From an uncultured Lachnospiraceae bacterium (lineage in GTDB: Bacteria; Bacillota; Clostridia; Lachnospirales; Lachnospiraceae), in NCBI GenBank assembly GCA_947630855.1, contig CANRJF010000010.1:1-45169 (forward strand): a DNA stretch of 45,169 nucleotides, in the 5' to 3' direction. Shown here one piece after another: positions 16,997 through 24,356 of the stretch; the first letter of the stretch is position 1, and each line of letters opens with the position of its first letter. The notes below the pieces were generated by a model, which was given only the letters and a program-made list of their open reading frames with translations, was not told the DNA's origin and made no database searches. The translations under genes and the position numbers were made by a program.

Positions 16997-17704
16997 ATGT
17001 TGAGAATAGCAATATGCGATGATAACTGTGAAGACGGGGAGATGGTAGAAGAAGCATTTGATAAACTTCCCCGTGGTATGGCAGAATATGACATATATTT
17101 CAGTCCAAAAGAACTGTTAGAATATGTTAAGAAAAATGACAGGCCATATCAGATGTATATTTTGGATATTAAAATGCCCGGCATGAACGGGCTGGATTTG
17201 GCAAAACACATACGTAAGTCAGATGTAAAGGCATTGATTGTTTTTCTTACAGGTTATACACAATATGCAATGAAGGCATTTGACGTCATTACATTTGATT
17301 ATATACAAAAACCAATTACGGCAGAAAAGCTGCAGGAGGTAATACAAAAAGCAAATGATTATTTAAGCATGGTTAAAAATGAATTTGTATTTTGTTTTCG
17401 GAAAAATCAGTTCCGGGTAAACTGTGATGATATTTTATACATCCAGAAAAGAGGAAGACAGGCGATGATTCATACATCTTCCGATACATATAAAACCAAT
17501 ATGACTACTGTGGAATTGTGGGAACAGTTGGACGAACGGGCATTTTCCCATATCCATGTATCTTATATTATCAATTTGGAGCACATAAAAGCTATCGAAG
17601 GCAATGAGGTTATACTGGATAACAGGGAACACTTTATAATTGCCAGGTCACATAAACAGAAACTGAAAGAAAAACATTTGGAATTTGTTAAAAGGATGGT
17701 GTGA
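16997..17704 (+). CDS. LytTR-family response regulator (AgrA-like), second copy
   Basis: Receiver domain with acidic pair in AICDDNCED, phosphoacceptor D57 in YILDIKMPGMNG, and Lys in YIQKPI. A C-terminal LytTR domain follows (about residues 130-230; VNCDDILYIQKRGRQA, HIHVSYIINLEHIKAI). 235 residues. AAGAGGAGGG precedes the ATG. The kinase gene starts six bases after its stop. It is clearly diverged from the first copy, so the two are not a recent duplication. Confidence 0.9.
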   Translation: MLRIAICDDNCEDGEMVEEAFDKLPRGMAEYDIYFSPKELLEYVKKNDRPYQMYILDIKMPGMNGLDLAKHIRKSDVKALIVFLTGYTQYAMKAFDVITFDYIQKPITAEKLQEVIQKANDYLSMVKNEFVFCFRKNQFRVNCDDILYIQKRGRQAMIHTSSDTYKTNMTTVELWEQLDERAFSHIHVSYIINLEHIKAIEGNEVILDNREHFIIARSHKQKLKEKHLEFVKRMV

Positions 17705-17710
17705 CAACAT

Positions 17711-18847
17711 ATGTTTTCTATACAGTTGGTTCTATTTCTTTGCGATTTAGCAATTTTCCTGTATTATCTGAACACATTTAAAAGGCCGGAGAAAAACCTG
17801 AAAATGTTCTGTATATTGTTGATTCATTTTTTAGGAATTACGACTTTCATAGTACCCTTAAGATATTTTATGTATACACAATATAATTTCCAGGGACAGT
17901 GGAAAGAAAAAATTATTTACTGTTTTATAGAAATTATGATGGTTTTTCTGAAAAGAAATTTTATTTACCGGTTTACTCAGGTGTTTTCCGGGAATACAAA
18001 GAATATGTTAAAAATATCCGGGGAAGCCACGGGAGCGCTTCTAATCCTTCCCGTGTCCGGATGTATTCAGTGTGGTATTTTTATGTATGCCGGGAGTGAA
18101 TATGCAAAAAGTTCTTTTTATATATGCATGGGTATTATGGCATCCGGCCTGCTGGTATATTTTTTCATTATGTATATGCTGGATTATATATATGTTCTTA
18201 TGAAGAAATGCCATAGGGACAGGATGTATGCGGAAGAGATAAAGTATAAAGAAATATACTACCATGAGATGGAGAAACGCAATGAATATGTACAGAATCT
18301 AAAGCATAATATGCAGAATCGGTTATACGGGCTGGTACATTTACTGGAAAAGGAAGATATGGAAGCTTTTGCCCGTAATTTAAGGTTATACTGCAGGGAA
18401 TTAAAACATGTGGACGAAAATTTTTATTCCACTAATCCCGTTGTTAATTCCGTGCTTCAAATTAAAATAGGAGTGGCAAAGTCAGAAGGCATCCAGGTGG
18501 ATGCTTTCATTCATATACCGGAGAAATTGGGGCTTGATTATGGTGATATCGGTATTTTATATGGAAATCTTCTGGACAATGCCATTGAGGCATGTATGAT
18601 ACTGGATTCGGCAAAACGTTTTATTCAGGTGGAAAATAAATATGTGGACGGAAAAATGATATTGACCATCAAAAACAGCAAGTCAAAGGAGAAAAATAGT
18701 GATTTGCGTACACAAAAGGCGGACAGGGAAAGCCATGGCAGAGGGATTCCCAGCGCAAAAAGAGTGGCGGAAAAGTATGATGGAATCATAGAATTTAAGG
18801 ATGAAGGGGACGTTTTTTGTGTTTCCGCGATTTTGTACGGTGTGTAA
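17711..18847 (+). CDS. GHKL-domain sensor histidine kinase (AgrC-like), second copy, H-box variant
   Basis: Five to six hydrophobic segments in residues 1-165, then a helical linker, the phosphoacceptor region LKHNMQNRLYG (H199) and a GHKL domain with N-box GNLLDNAIEACM and G-box SHGRGIPSAKRV. In the AgrC/GHKL family the residue after the His is normally Asp and the motif ends Asn-His; here they are Asn and Asn-Arg, so phosphotransfer may be altered. 378 residues. Coupled to the regulator upstream. No peptide precursor gene with recognisable agrD features is seen. Confidence 0.87.
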   Translation: MFSIQLVLFLCDLAIFLYYLNTFKRPEKNLKMFCILLIHFLGITTFIVPLRYFMYTQYNFQGQWKEKIIYCFIEIMMVFLKRNFIYRFTQVFSGNTKNMLKISGEATGALLILPVSGCIQCGIFMYAGSEYAKSSFYICMGIMASGLLVYFFIMYMLDYIYVLMKKCHRDRMYAEEIKYKEIYYHEMEKRNEYVQNLKHNMQNRLYGLVHLLEKEDMEAFARNLRLYCRELKHVDENFYSTNPVVNSVLQIKIGVAKSEGIQVDAFIHIPEKLGLDYGDIGILYGNLLDNAIEACMILDSAKRFIQVENKYVDGKMILTIKNSKSKEKNSDLRTQKADRESHGRGIPSAKRVAEKYDGIIEFKDEGDVFCVSAILYGV

Positions 18848-18912
18848 GAGAGAGCAAAACGTTACAGATAATTGCGAAAAAGTGACATTTAGAAAGGAAA
18901 AGCGGAAATTTC

Positions 18913-18921
18913 TGATATAAT
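18913..18921 (+). promoter_or_regulatory. Extended -10 promoter element of the XRE gene at 18944
   Basis: TGATATAAT, a consensus extended -10 without a recognisable -35. Predicted start near 18928, leaving a short leader with AAAGGGA. Confidence 0.6.
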
Positions 18922-18943
18922 ATTTTCAGAAAGGGATGCTGTT

Positions 18944-19288
18944 ATGGAACAGGGAGAAAAACTGTACGAAATCATTGCAGACAATATCAGAAAGGAAAGA
19001 AAAAAATTACATATTTCCCAGGGCATATTAGCAGAGAGGGCGCAGGTGTCCATAGATACCATAAAAAGCATTGAGCGGGGAAGAAGGTCCATGAGCCTGG
19101 ATACATATTTAAGAATTGTGGAGGCATTGGATACAACGCCTTTAGCGCTTATGAACCGGGAACAGACAGGCTACTATATAGACAGATTTGTGTTTATGAC
19201 CAAGAACTGCAGCAGCAATCAGGTTGAGTTTGTCCTGCATATAGTAGAAGAGCTCTTAAAAGGACAGGATTACTATTTGAAGGAATAG
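18944..19288 (+). CDS. XRE-family helix-turn-helix regulator
   Basis: 114 residues. The HTH_3 domain covers residues 8-65: NIRKERKKLHISQGILAERA, then VSIDTIKSIERGRRSMSLDTY and a final EALDTTPLALM. A hydrophilic C-terminal extension of 45 residues carries no recognised sensor domain. It has its own promoter and terminator. A general DNA-binding regulator; target unknown. Confidence 0.87.
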   Translation: MEQGEKLYEIIADNIRKERKKLHISQGILAERAQVSIDTIKSIERGRRSMSLDTYLRIVEALDTTPLALMNREQTGYYIDRFVFMTKNCSSNQVEFVLHIVEELLKGQDYYLKE

Positions 19289-19304
19289 CAGTCCTTCTTT
19301 TTTT
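19260..19304 (+). terminator. Rho-independent terminator after the XRE gene
   Basis: AAGGAC (19260-19265) pairs with GTCCTT (19291-19296), with an inner CTATT/AATAG helix, followed by CTTTTTTT. It overlaps the stop codon of the gene. Confidence 0.72.
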
Positions 19305-19408
19305 GGCAGAAAAAGGTGTACTGTATTCATCCGAAAATAGCTGGTTTAGTCACTCCTTTCCAGGGGGTTTTTGCTGTAATATATATCTAAGCTCAGGATA
19401 GATAAGGG

Positions 19409-19753
19409 ATGAGACGAAACGTGCAGTATTATGATAAAGAAGCGGTAGGCAGCAGGATACAGCAGATGCGCAAAAGAAACCATATGACACAAAACCAGCT
19501 TGCCGAACGTTTGGACTATGCAAATGAGAGACAATTACAGCGTATTGAAAATGGGAAAACAGCCTGTTCCGTGGACAAGCTGATGGAAATATCCCAGGTT
19601 TTGGATGTAAGCACAGATTTCCTCCTGTTTGGGTGGCAAGGCACAGAAGAGGGGGATATTTTAGAAATCTTCAATGGCATAAGCGAAGATAAGAAAATGT
19701 ATTTGTTAAAAGTATTAAAAGCGATAGCGGATAATCTGAAGATAGTGGCTTAA
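19409..19753 (+). CDS. XRE-family helix-turn-helix regulator
   Basis: 114 residues. The HTH is GSRIQQMRKRNHMTQNQLAE followed by ANERQLQRIENGKTACSVDKL, about residues 13-70, ending in the ISQVLDVSTDFLLFG element common to this family. The C-terminal 40 residues (EILEIFNGISEDKKMYLLKVL) resemble a dimerisation helix pair. AAGGG just before the ATG is a modest ribosome binding site. No partner gene follows; a long non-coding stretch does. Confidence 0.85.
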   Translation: MRRNVQYYDKEAVGSRIQQMRKRNHMTQNQLAERLDYANERQLQRIENGKTACSVDKLMEISQVLDVSTDFLLFGWQGTEEGDILEIFNGISEDKKMYLLKVLKAIADNLKIVA

Positions 19754-19792
19754 TTTGAGAAAAACATAGTATTTTGTCAAATTATGACGTGC

Positions 19793-19981
19793 TATCTGCC
19801 ATTTTATGCCCTAAAATAGTCAGATGTAATGTTTTATTATAGTTTCAGGTAAAAAACCTGGCACTTAAAAACTTAATAAAACAAACATACATCTGATTTT
19901 ATTTTCGCCTTTATTACGCGGATATTTTTACAGCAGATAAGGGTGGCAGAAACCCATTTCGTGCCATGAAGTTTCTTTTTT
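19793..19981 (+). ncRNA. Candidate structured small RNA ending in a terminator
   Basis: Nested pairing: TATCTGC (19793-19799) with GCAGATA (19933-19939); CAGATGT (19821-19827) with ACATCTG (19889-19895); TGTTTTATTA (19830-19839) with TAATAAAACA (19874-19883); and a tip hairpin CAGGT/ACCTG (19846-19850 with 19856-19860). It closes with AGAAAC/GTTTCT (19948-19953 with 19971-19976) followed by six T. The size and rod shape are those of a small RNA. No promoter was convincing, and no known RNA family was recognised. Confidence 0.42.
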
Positions 19982-20185
19982 ATTGCCATGTGCCCATAAA
20001 GAAGCGGAGCAGAGGTTTGTGCCTACCGGCGCAGCGGCCGGGGATAATGAGATAAAACAGCGTCAAAACGCCGGGAAAATCCGGGTTTTTGGAGTGGCTG
20101 CCAGTAGATTCCGCCAGAGGGCAGGGCGGAGGTACGGCGCGGGAGGGCTTATCCCGTGTATGTTTGCCGGTTGTAAAAAAAACTG

Positions 20186-20214
20186 TTGTAAGTTGGGAAA
20201 AGTACGGATATAAT
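20186..20214 (+). promoter_or_regulatory. Promoter of the 83-residue unknown gene
   Basis: TTGTAA (20186-20191), 17 bp, TATAAT (20209-20214). Predicted transcript starts near 20221, 30 bases before the start codon. Confidence 0.65.
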
Positions 20215-20250
20215 CATATCAGATGGACATTTGGAAGGGAGATTTTAAGT

Positions 20251-20502
20251 ATGGAGGAAGTAAACATGCTAATCTCCGGTATTATCCGTAAAAAAGGTGA
20301 AAAATTTGTCCGTGTTTCTTTTCAGAGAAATAAGGATATGGCGGAATACATTTTGCCGGAATGCAGATTAGATAAAAGCCGGGGATTTAGCAAAGAGGAA
20401 CTGAAGCAGTTGGAAAACTATGTGAAAGATGACCGGGCACAGATTATGGAGGAGGCAAGAAAGGTAAATCCCATGAAAGCTATGCTTGGGATGAAGGAGT
20501 AG
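20251..20502 (+). CDS. Small conserved-looking protein of unknown function
   Basis: 83 residues, charged and soluble. It reads SGIIRKKGEKFVRVSFQR near the N-terminus, an ILPECRLDKSRGFSKEEL centre with one Cys, and a helical end with RKVNPMKAMLGM. No domain is recognised with certainty. ATG 20251 follows AAGGGAG by 9 bases; the in-frame ATG 20266 with GGAGG inside the ORF is an alternative (78 residues). A dedicated promoter and a terminator make it a single-gene unit just before spo0A. Confidence 0.75.
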   Translation: MEEVNMLISGIIRKKGEKFVRVSFQRNKDMAEYILPECRLDKSRGFSKEELKQLENYVKDDRAQIMEEARKVNPMKAMLGMKE

Positions 20503-20536
20503 GACAGGATTAAAAAAGTTTTATATTTTTCATGGA

Positions 20537-20565
20537 AAGAAGCCGTTATCGTAAGGCTTCTTTTT
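20537..20565 (+). terminator. Rho-independent terminator
   Basis: AAGAAGCC (20537-20544), 10-base loop, GGCTTCTT (20555-20562), then T-run. Ends the 83-residue gene unit. Confidence 0.85.
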
Positions 20566-20598
20566 GTTTTAGGTTATCAACATATTGTGATAGCAAAA

Positions 20599-20658
20599 AT
20601 CGACATTGTTTGAAAATTCTGTCGATTCTTGAAAACTTTCCGACGTTGTTTGACAATT
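20599..20658. promoter_or_regulatory. Upstream array of degenerate Spo0A-box-like repeats
   Basis: ATCGACA (20599-20605) and TGTCGAT (20620-20626) form an inverted pair, each one base from the TGTCGAA/TTCGACA consensus; TTTGACA at 20649-20655 is another near match. CGACATTGTTTGAAAATT (20601-20618) recurs 40 bp later as CGACGTTGTTTGACAATT (20641-20658), 16 of 18 identical. Confidence 0.5.
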
Positions 20659-20787
20659 TTTGCAGTCAAAAACGGAAGGCAAAACAGAAGATTTTGAAGT
20701 GGGAGAGTAGAAAAAAATTACCATTTTTTACTGTTTTGTTTTAAAGTTAAATCTTTTGGAAAGAAATCTGCAAAAGACACGGGAAGC

Positions 20788-20811
20788 TGTCGAATGGGCA
20801 TGGGTGTCGAA
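20788..20811 (+). promoter_or_regulatory. Two perfect Spo0A boxes
   Basis: TGTCGAA at 20788-20794 and again at 20805-20811, 17 bp apart, ending about 20 bp before the spo0A -35. This matches the established Spo0A recognition heptamer and suggests autoregulation. Confidence 0.75.
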
Positions 20812-20829
20812 TACCGCGAAATGTTTGAG

Positions 20830-20857
20830 TTGAAACATGAAAATGGGATGTTATAAT
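20830..20857 (+). promoter_or_regulatory. spo0A promoter (SigA type)
   Basis: TTGAAA (20830-20835), 16 bp, extended -10 TGTTATAAT (TATAAT at 20852-20857). The leader is about 80 nt. Confidence 0.7.
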
Positions 20858-20944
20858 ACAAATAGTTTCTTTTTTAGTCACAGAGGCCAATGTGAAAAAT
20901 GGAATAGGATATATCAGTTTTTAAAAGTTTGGAGGATAATTTGG

Positions 20945-21757
20945 ATGGAAAAATTGAATGTTGCGATTGCTGACCACAATGAAAGCACACTGGCATTGTT
21001 GGGAGATATTATACAAAGTGATAATGAGTTACAGGTAGTAGGTACCGCAATGGACGGAGAGGAAGCATATCAGATGATTAAGACAAAAGAACCGGACGTA
21101 GTGCTTTTAGACATTATTATGCCAAAACTGGACGGGTTGGAAGTTGTAGACAGGGTAAATCATGACACCACCATGAAAAAACATCCTTCTTTTATTGTAG
21201 TGACAGCCATCAGCAGTGACAAGATTACTGAGGACGCTTTTGCTATGGGTGTGGATTACTATATTATGAAGCCCTTTGACAATGCGGCCATTATTAACAG
21301 GATTAAAAGGAGCAGAAGGCAGGAGGAGGCGCCCGCGAAAAAGAAAATACAAAGAGCGGGCAGCTACGAGCCCATTTTCCCCAAGGAGGAGAAAAAAGTC
21401 CGGAACCTGGAAGGGGATGTGACCAATATTATCCACGAGATTGGCGTTCCGGCACATATTAAGGGATATCAGTACCTTAGGGAAGCAATTATGATGTCCG
21501 TGGATGATATTGAAATGCTAAATTCCATAACGAAAATATTATACCCCACCATCGCCAAGAAATTCCAGACAACTCCCAGCAGAGTGGAGAGGGCAATCCG
21601 CCATGCTATTGAGGTGGCCTGGAGCAGAGGAAAGATGGATACCATAGATGAACTTTTTGGATATACGATTAACAATGGAAAAGGAAAGCCTACAAATTCT
21701 GAATTTATTGCATTAATTGCGGATAAAATCAGATTAGATTATAAGCATGGCAATTAG
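20945..21757 (+). CDS. spo0A: Sporulation master regulator Spo0A
   Basis: Response regulator that, when phosphorylated, commits the cell to sporulation. The receiver domain spans residues 1-125, with phosphoacceptor D56 in [13 protein letters not shown] and Lys in YYIMKPFD. A proline- and lysine-rich linker leads to the C-terminal Spo0A DNA-binding domain (about 155-270; [60 protein letters not shown]). Odd point: the acidic pair that binds Mg2+ (D10-D11 in B. subtilis) reads D10-H11 (AIADHNES). ATG 20945 follows GGAGG by 9 bases and matches the B. subtilis start; an upstream in-frame ATG at 20837 lies inside the promoter. 270 residues. Confidence 0.96.
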   Translation: MEKLNVAIADHNESTLALLGDIIQSDNELQVVGTAMDGEEAYQMIKTKEPDVVLLDIIMPKLDGLEVVDRVNHDTTMKKHPSFIVVTAISSDKITEDAFAMGVDYYIMKPFDNAAIINRIKRSRRQEEAPAKKKIQRAGSYEPIFPKEEKKVRNLEGDVTNIIHEIGVPAHIKGYQYLREAIMMSVDDIEMLNSITKILYPTIAKKFQTTPSRVERAIRHAIEVAWSRGKMDTIDELFGYTINNGKGKPTNSEFIALIADKIRLDYKHGN

Positions 21758-21783
21758 TACTTTTTATTCGTGAAGAAATGGAG

Positions 21784-21789
21784 TATAAT
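21784..21789 (+). promoter_or_regulatory. -10 element of a glgA promoter
   Basis: TATAAT 35 bases before the glgA start codon, with only a poor -35 (TTTTTA, 17 bp upstream). A transcript from here would start near 21796, beyond the left arm of the adjacent hairpin. Confidence 0.5.
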
Positions 21790-21823
21790 AGACCTATCAT
21801 AGTAATTATGGGGGTCTATTTTT
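21787..21823 (+). terminator. Hairpin plus T-tract abutting the glgA start codon
   Basis: AATAGACC (21787-21794) pairs with GGTCTATT (21813-21820) over an 18-base loop, followed by T to 21823; ATG begins at 21824. It looks like the spo0A terminator. Its right arm also contains part of the GGGGG that would serve as the glgA ribosome binding site. Confidence 0.55.
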
Positions 21824-23263
21824 ATGAAGAAAATACTTTTTGCAGCATCGGAAGCAGTACCTTTTATCAAGACAGGAGGGCTTGCAGATGTTGTAGGCTC
21901 ACTGTCAAAATATTTTGATAAAAATGAGTATGATGTAAGGGTAATTCTGCCGAAATATGCCTGCATGGAAGAAAAATGGCAAAAGAAGCTAAAGTTAATA
22001 GCTACATTTAATGTGAAGCTGGGCTGGAGGCAGCAGTATGTAGGAATTTTAAAATGCGATTATAAGGGAATCGGCTACTATTTTGTGGATAATGAGTATT
22101 ATTTTGCAGGGCCAAATCCCTATGGGCAGATTCATGAGGACGTGGAGAAATTTGCATATTTTTCAAAAGCCGTTGTGGAGGCGCTGCCCAAACTTGATTT
22201 TGTACCGGATATCGTACACTGCCATGACTGGGAGACAGGTTTGATTCCTGTATATATGAGGACGCTTTACGGCGATAAGGATTTTTATAAGGATATTAAG
22301 ACGGTGTTTTCCATTCACAATATCCTTTTCCAGGGACGCTGGAGGCTTTCAAGTGTACAGGATGCAACCGGTCTTCCCGAGTATTTGTTTACATCGGAAT
22401 ATCTGGAAGCATACGGAGAATCCAATTATATGAAAGGGGGCATTGTCTTTTCAGATGCAGTGACTACGGTGAGCAAATCTTATGCCATGGAAATCATGAC
22501 GCCGGAGGGCGGTGCCGGATTAGACGGCATTCTGCGCAAATACTCCTACAAACTCTTTGGCATACAAAACGGACTGGATTACGATTTGTTCCACCCGGGT
22601 AAGGATACCTATATTCCTTATCATTATGATAAAGAAAATGTAATGGAACAGAAAGCTAAGAATAAAGGAAGTTTACAAAAGGAATTAAAACTTCCCAAAA
22701 AGAAGAATGTATTTATGTTAGGCATGGTATCCCGCATGTCAGACCAGAAAGGTTTTGACCTGGTGGCATATATCCTGGAAGAATTTTTAAGCCAGGAAAA
22801 TGTACAGATGGTGGTTCTGGGAACAGGCGAGGAAAGGTACGAAAATATGTTCCGCTACTTTGCAGACCGTTTTCCTGAAAAATTATCTGCAACTATTGGG
22901 TATTCGGAAGAGATGGCACATAAGATTTATGCTTCCTGCGATGCATTTTTAATGCCTTCCCTCTTTGAACCCTGCGGCTTAAGCCAGCTTATGAGCCTGC
23001 GTTACGGTACGATTCCCATTGTCCGGGAAACAGGCGGCCTGCGGGATACGGTAATGCCTTACAATAAGTATTTAGATACGGGAACAGGTTTTTCCTTTGC
23101 TAATTACAATGCCCATGAGATGAAGGATGCTATACTTGCAGCCATGGACTTGTACAACCACCATAAGGCGAACTGGAAAAGCATGATGGTTCGCGGTATG
23201 GAGGCAGATTTCTCGTGGAAAAGTTCTTATGATGAGTACAGGGAGTTGTACAAGATGTTATAA
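21824..23263 (+). CDS. glgA: Glycogen synthase (ADP-glucose type)
   Basis: GT5-family enzyme adding glucose from ADP-glucose to glycogen. N-terminal substrate-binding motif EAVPFIKTGGLADVVGSL, central VHCHDWETGLIPVYM, and C-terminal retaining-glycosyltransferase motif PSLFEPCGLSQLMSLRYGTIP with ETGGLRDTV. 479 residues, normal for the family. No other glg genes are adjacent. Glycogen-like reserves often accumulate before sporulation in clostridia, which may explain the neighbourhood, but this is inference. Confidence 0.95.
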   Translation: MKKILFAASEAVPFIKTGGLADVVGSLSKYFDKNEYDVRVILPKYACMEEKWQKKLKLIATFNVKLGWRQQYVGILKCDYKGIGYYFVDNEYYFAGPNPYGQIHEDVEKFAYFSKAVVEALPKLDFVPDIVHCHDWETGLIPVYMRTLYGDKDFYKDIKTVFSIHNILFQGRWRLSSVQDATGLPEYLFTSEYLEAYGESNYMKGGIVFSDAVTTVSKSYAMEIMTPEGGAGLDGILRKYSYKLFGIQNGLDYDLFHPGKDTYIPYHYDKENVMEQKAKNKGSLQKELKLPKKKNVFMLGMVSRMSDQKGFDLVAYILEEFLSQENVQMVVLGTGEERYENMFRYFADRFPEKLSATIGYSEEMAHKIYASCDAFLMPSLFEPCGLSQLMSLRYGTIPIVRETGGLRDTVMPYNKYLDTGTGFSFANYNAHEMKDAILAAMDLYNHHKANWKSMMVRGMEADFSWKSSYDEYRELYKML

Positions 23264-24145
23264 TTGGGTTATCTCCCCTGTTTCCATGGAAAAATAGTAA
23301 GGGTGGTCTGATAAGACTTCCTCCTCTAAAACATGGCTCTCATTTACCTGGCAAATCATTTGTGTTAAGTCCCGGGGAGATATGTGTTTCTCCGCCGGCA
23401 TAAGCAGTAATTCGTGAATACTGCGGGGGAGAATGTAACAGTCATAACCAATGTCCCTGGAAAATTCACTGATATATTCAGTATAGAGGATGGCAGAGGC
23501 TCCATACAAATTGGACTGGTTGGAAAGTACATAAAGGTTTGGGGCCTGGGAATCCTCCGGGGATGCCCAGTCAGGTATCATTTTATTCAGCAGTTTGTCC
23601 AACGGCTGGATTTCAAAAGGAAGGAGCAGCGGCGTATTGATTTTGGCAGCGGCATAAAGCTGTTCTTTGCTTACCTTCCAGTACTCCATATGCGAATTTA
23701 AAATCAATATAGTAGCATTGCCTTTTGGAGTATCCAGCAAAAGGCAGGAAAAGACTATTGCCAGGTCAAGAAACCGGAAATGAGGCGCCTTTTTAAGCAA
23801 AGCCTGGTTGGAGTTGTAATTGATTACTTTAAAAATAATGTTGTATTTTATCCTGTCGTATTGGGTAAAAAATGAAAGTTCTATGTTTTGGGCGGATTTG
23901 TGCTGTTTGTAATCCGACAGAATATGTGCTGTTACCTGTTCCATGGAATCCCCGTTTATGTAATCTTCATAATAGTAATTTAAGTACAATGTGGGCGAAA
24001 TGTTTACAGAGTTTTCCTGTATAACTAATCCGTCCAGCATAATACCATTATTTTTTATGATAGGTTCAATATGGATATCCGTATCAGGTTGAAGATGTTT
24101 TTGCAGTAATTGTAATATCTGAGTTTTAAATGTTGTATAATTCAT
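23258..24145 (-). CDS. DUF5688-like protein of unknown function
   Basis: 295 residues on the opposite strand, tail-to-tail with glgA and overlapping it by six bases. The start follows AAGGAG. The sequence resembles the DUF5688 proteins common in Lachnospiraceae: an N-terminal YTTFKTQILQLLQKHL, a NISPTLYLNYYYEDYINGDSM region, and a C-terminal part with AILYTEYISEF, a YILPRSIHELLLMP motif and SDHPYYF close to the end. Predicted soluble, no signal peptide. Function unknown. Confidence 0.72.
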   Translation of the reverse strand: MNYTTFKTQILQLLQKHLQPDTDIHIEPIIKNNGIMLDGLVIQENSVNISPTLYLNYYYEDYINGDSMEQVTAHILSDYKQHKSAQNIELSFFTQYDRIKYNIIFKVINYNSNQALLKKAPHFRFLDLAIVFSCLLLDTPKGNATILILNSHMEYWKVSKEQLYAAAKINTPLLLPFEIQPLDKLLNKMIPDWASPEDSQAPNLYVLSNQSNLYGASAILYTEYISEFSRDIGYDCYILPRSIHELLLMPAEKHISPRDLTQMICQVNESHVLEEEVLSDHPYYFSMETGEITQL

Positions 24146-24221
24146 AAGAATCTCCTTGTCGTTAAGGGGATGATGTCATAAAAGTGCAGAAAAAAGAAAG
24201 TCACATAAAATGTGTGAGACA

Positions 24222-24250
24222 AACATAACACTTTTTTTAGAAAAAAGCAA
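24222..24250 (-). promoter_or_regulatory. Possible promoter of the DUF5688-like gene
   Basis: On the minus strand TTGCTT (24250-24245), 17 bp, then TATGTT (24227-24222) preceded by TG. Both boxes match four of six bases. Confidence 0.4.
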
Positions 24251-24289
24251 TAACTATCTTAAGATTTTTTAAAATTTAACAAAATCCGG

Positions 24290-24318
24290 TTGACTTACAA
24301 AGAAAAAGCCATTAAGAT
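24290..24318 (+). promoter_or_regulatory. Promoter of the small membrane protein gene
   Basis: TTGACT (24290-24295), 17 bp, TAAGAT (24313-24318). Confidence 0.5.
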
Positions 24319-24356
24319 TGGGTAAGAATATGAAAAAGAAAAGAGGAGTGAATATT

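Larger units (their letters stand above)
19754..20250 (+). other. 497-bp non-coding stretch upstream of the 83-residue gene
   Basis: No convincing protein gene. The left part (about 19790-19981) is AT-rich and heavily self-complementary. The right part (about 19985-20180) is clearly richer in GC than its surroundings and contains five short consecutive hairpins. A promoter for the following gene lies at 20186-20214. Confidence 0.65.
20503..20944 (+). other. 442-bp regulatory interval before spo0A
   Basis: No gene is supported. It contains the terminator of the preceding gene, an array of 0A-like boxes at 20599-20655, two perfect TGTCGAA boxes at 20788-20811, and an extended -10 promoter at 20830-20857. 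Confidence 0.7.

Noticed and set aside
13932-18943. agrB/agrD genes accompanying the AgrC-like kinases
   Set aside because: No AgrB-like membrane protease and no AgrD-like precursor of about 45 residues was found on either strand in this interval.
19985-20180. Cyclic-di-GMP, cobalamin, RNase P or tmRNA identity for the GC-rich structured stretch
   Set aside because: The conserved core motifs of these RNAs could not be found on either strand.
19983-20213. 76-codon frame with TTG start in the GC-rich island
   Set aside because: No ribosome binding site; Arg/Gly/Cys-rich low-information sequence follows the hairpin content, and it runs through the promoter of the next gene.
20532-20744. 70-codon frame before spo0A
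   Set aside because: It starts inside a terminator hairpin and crosses the 0A-box array; no ribosome binding site.
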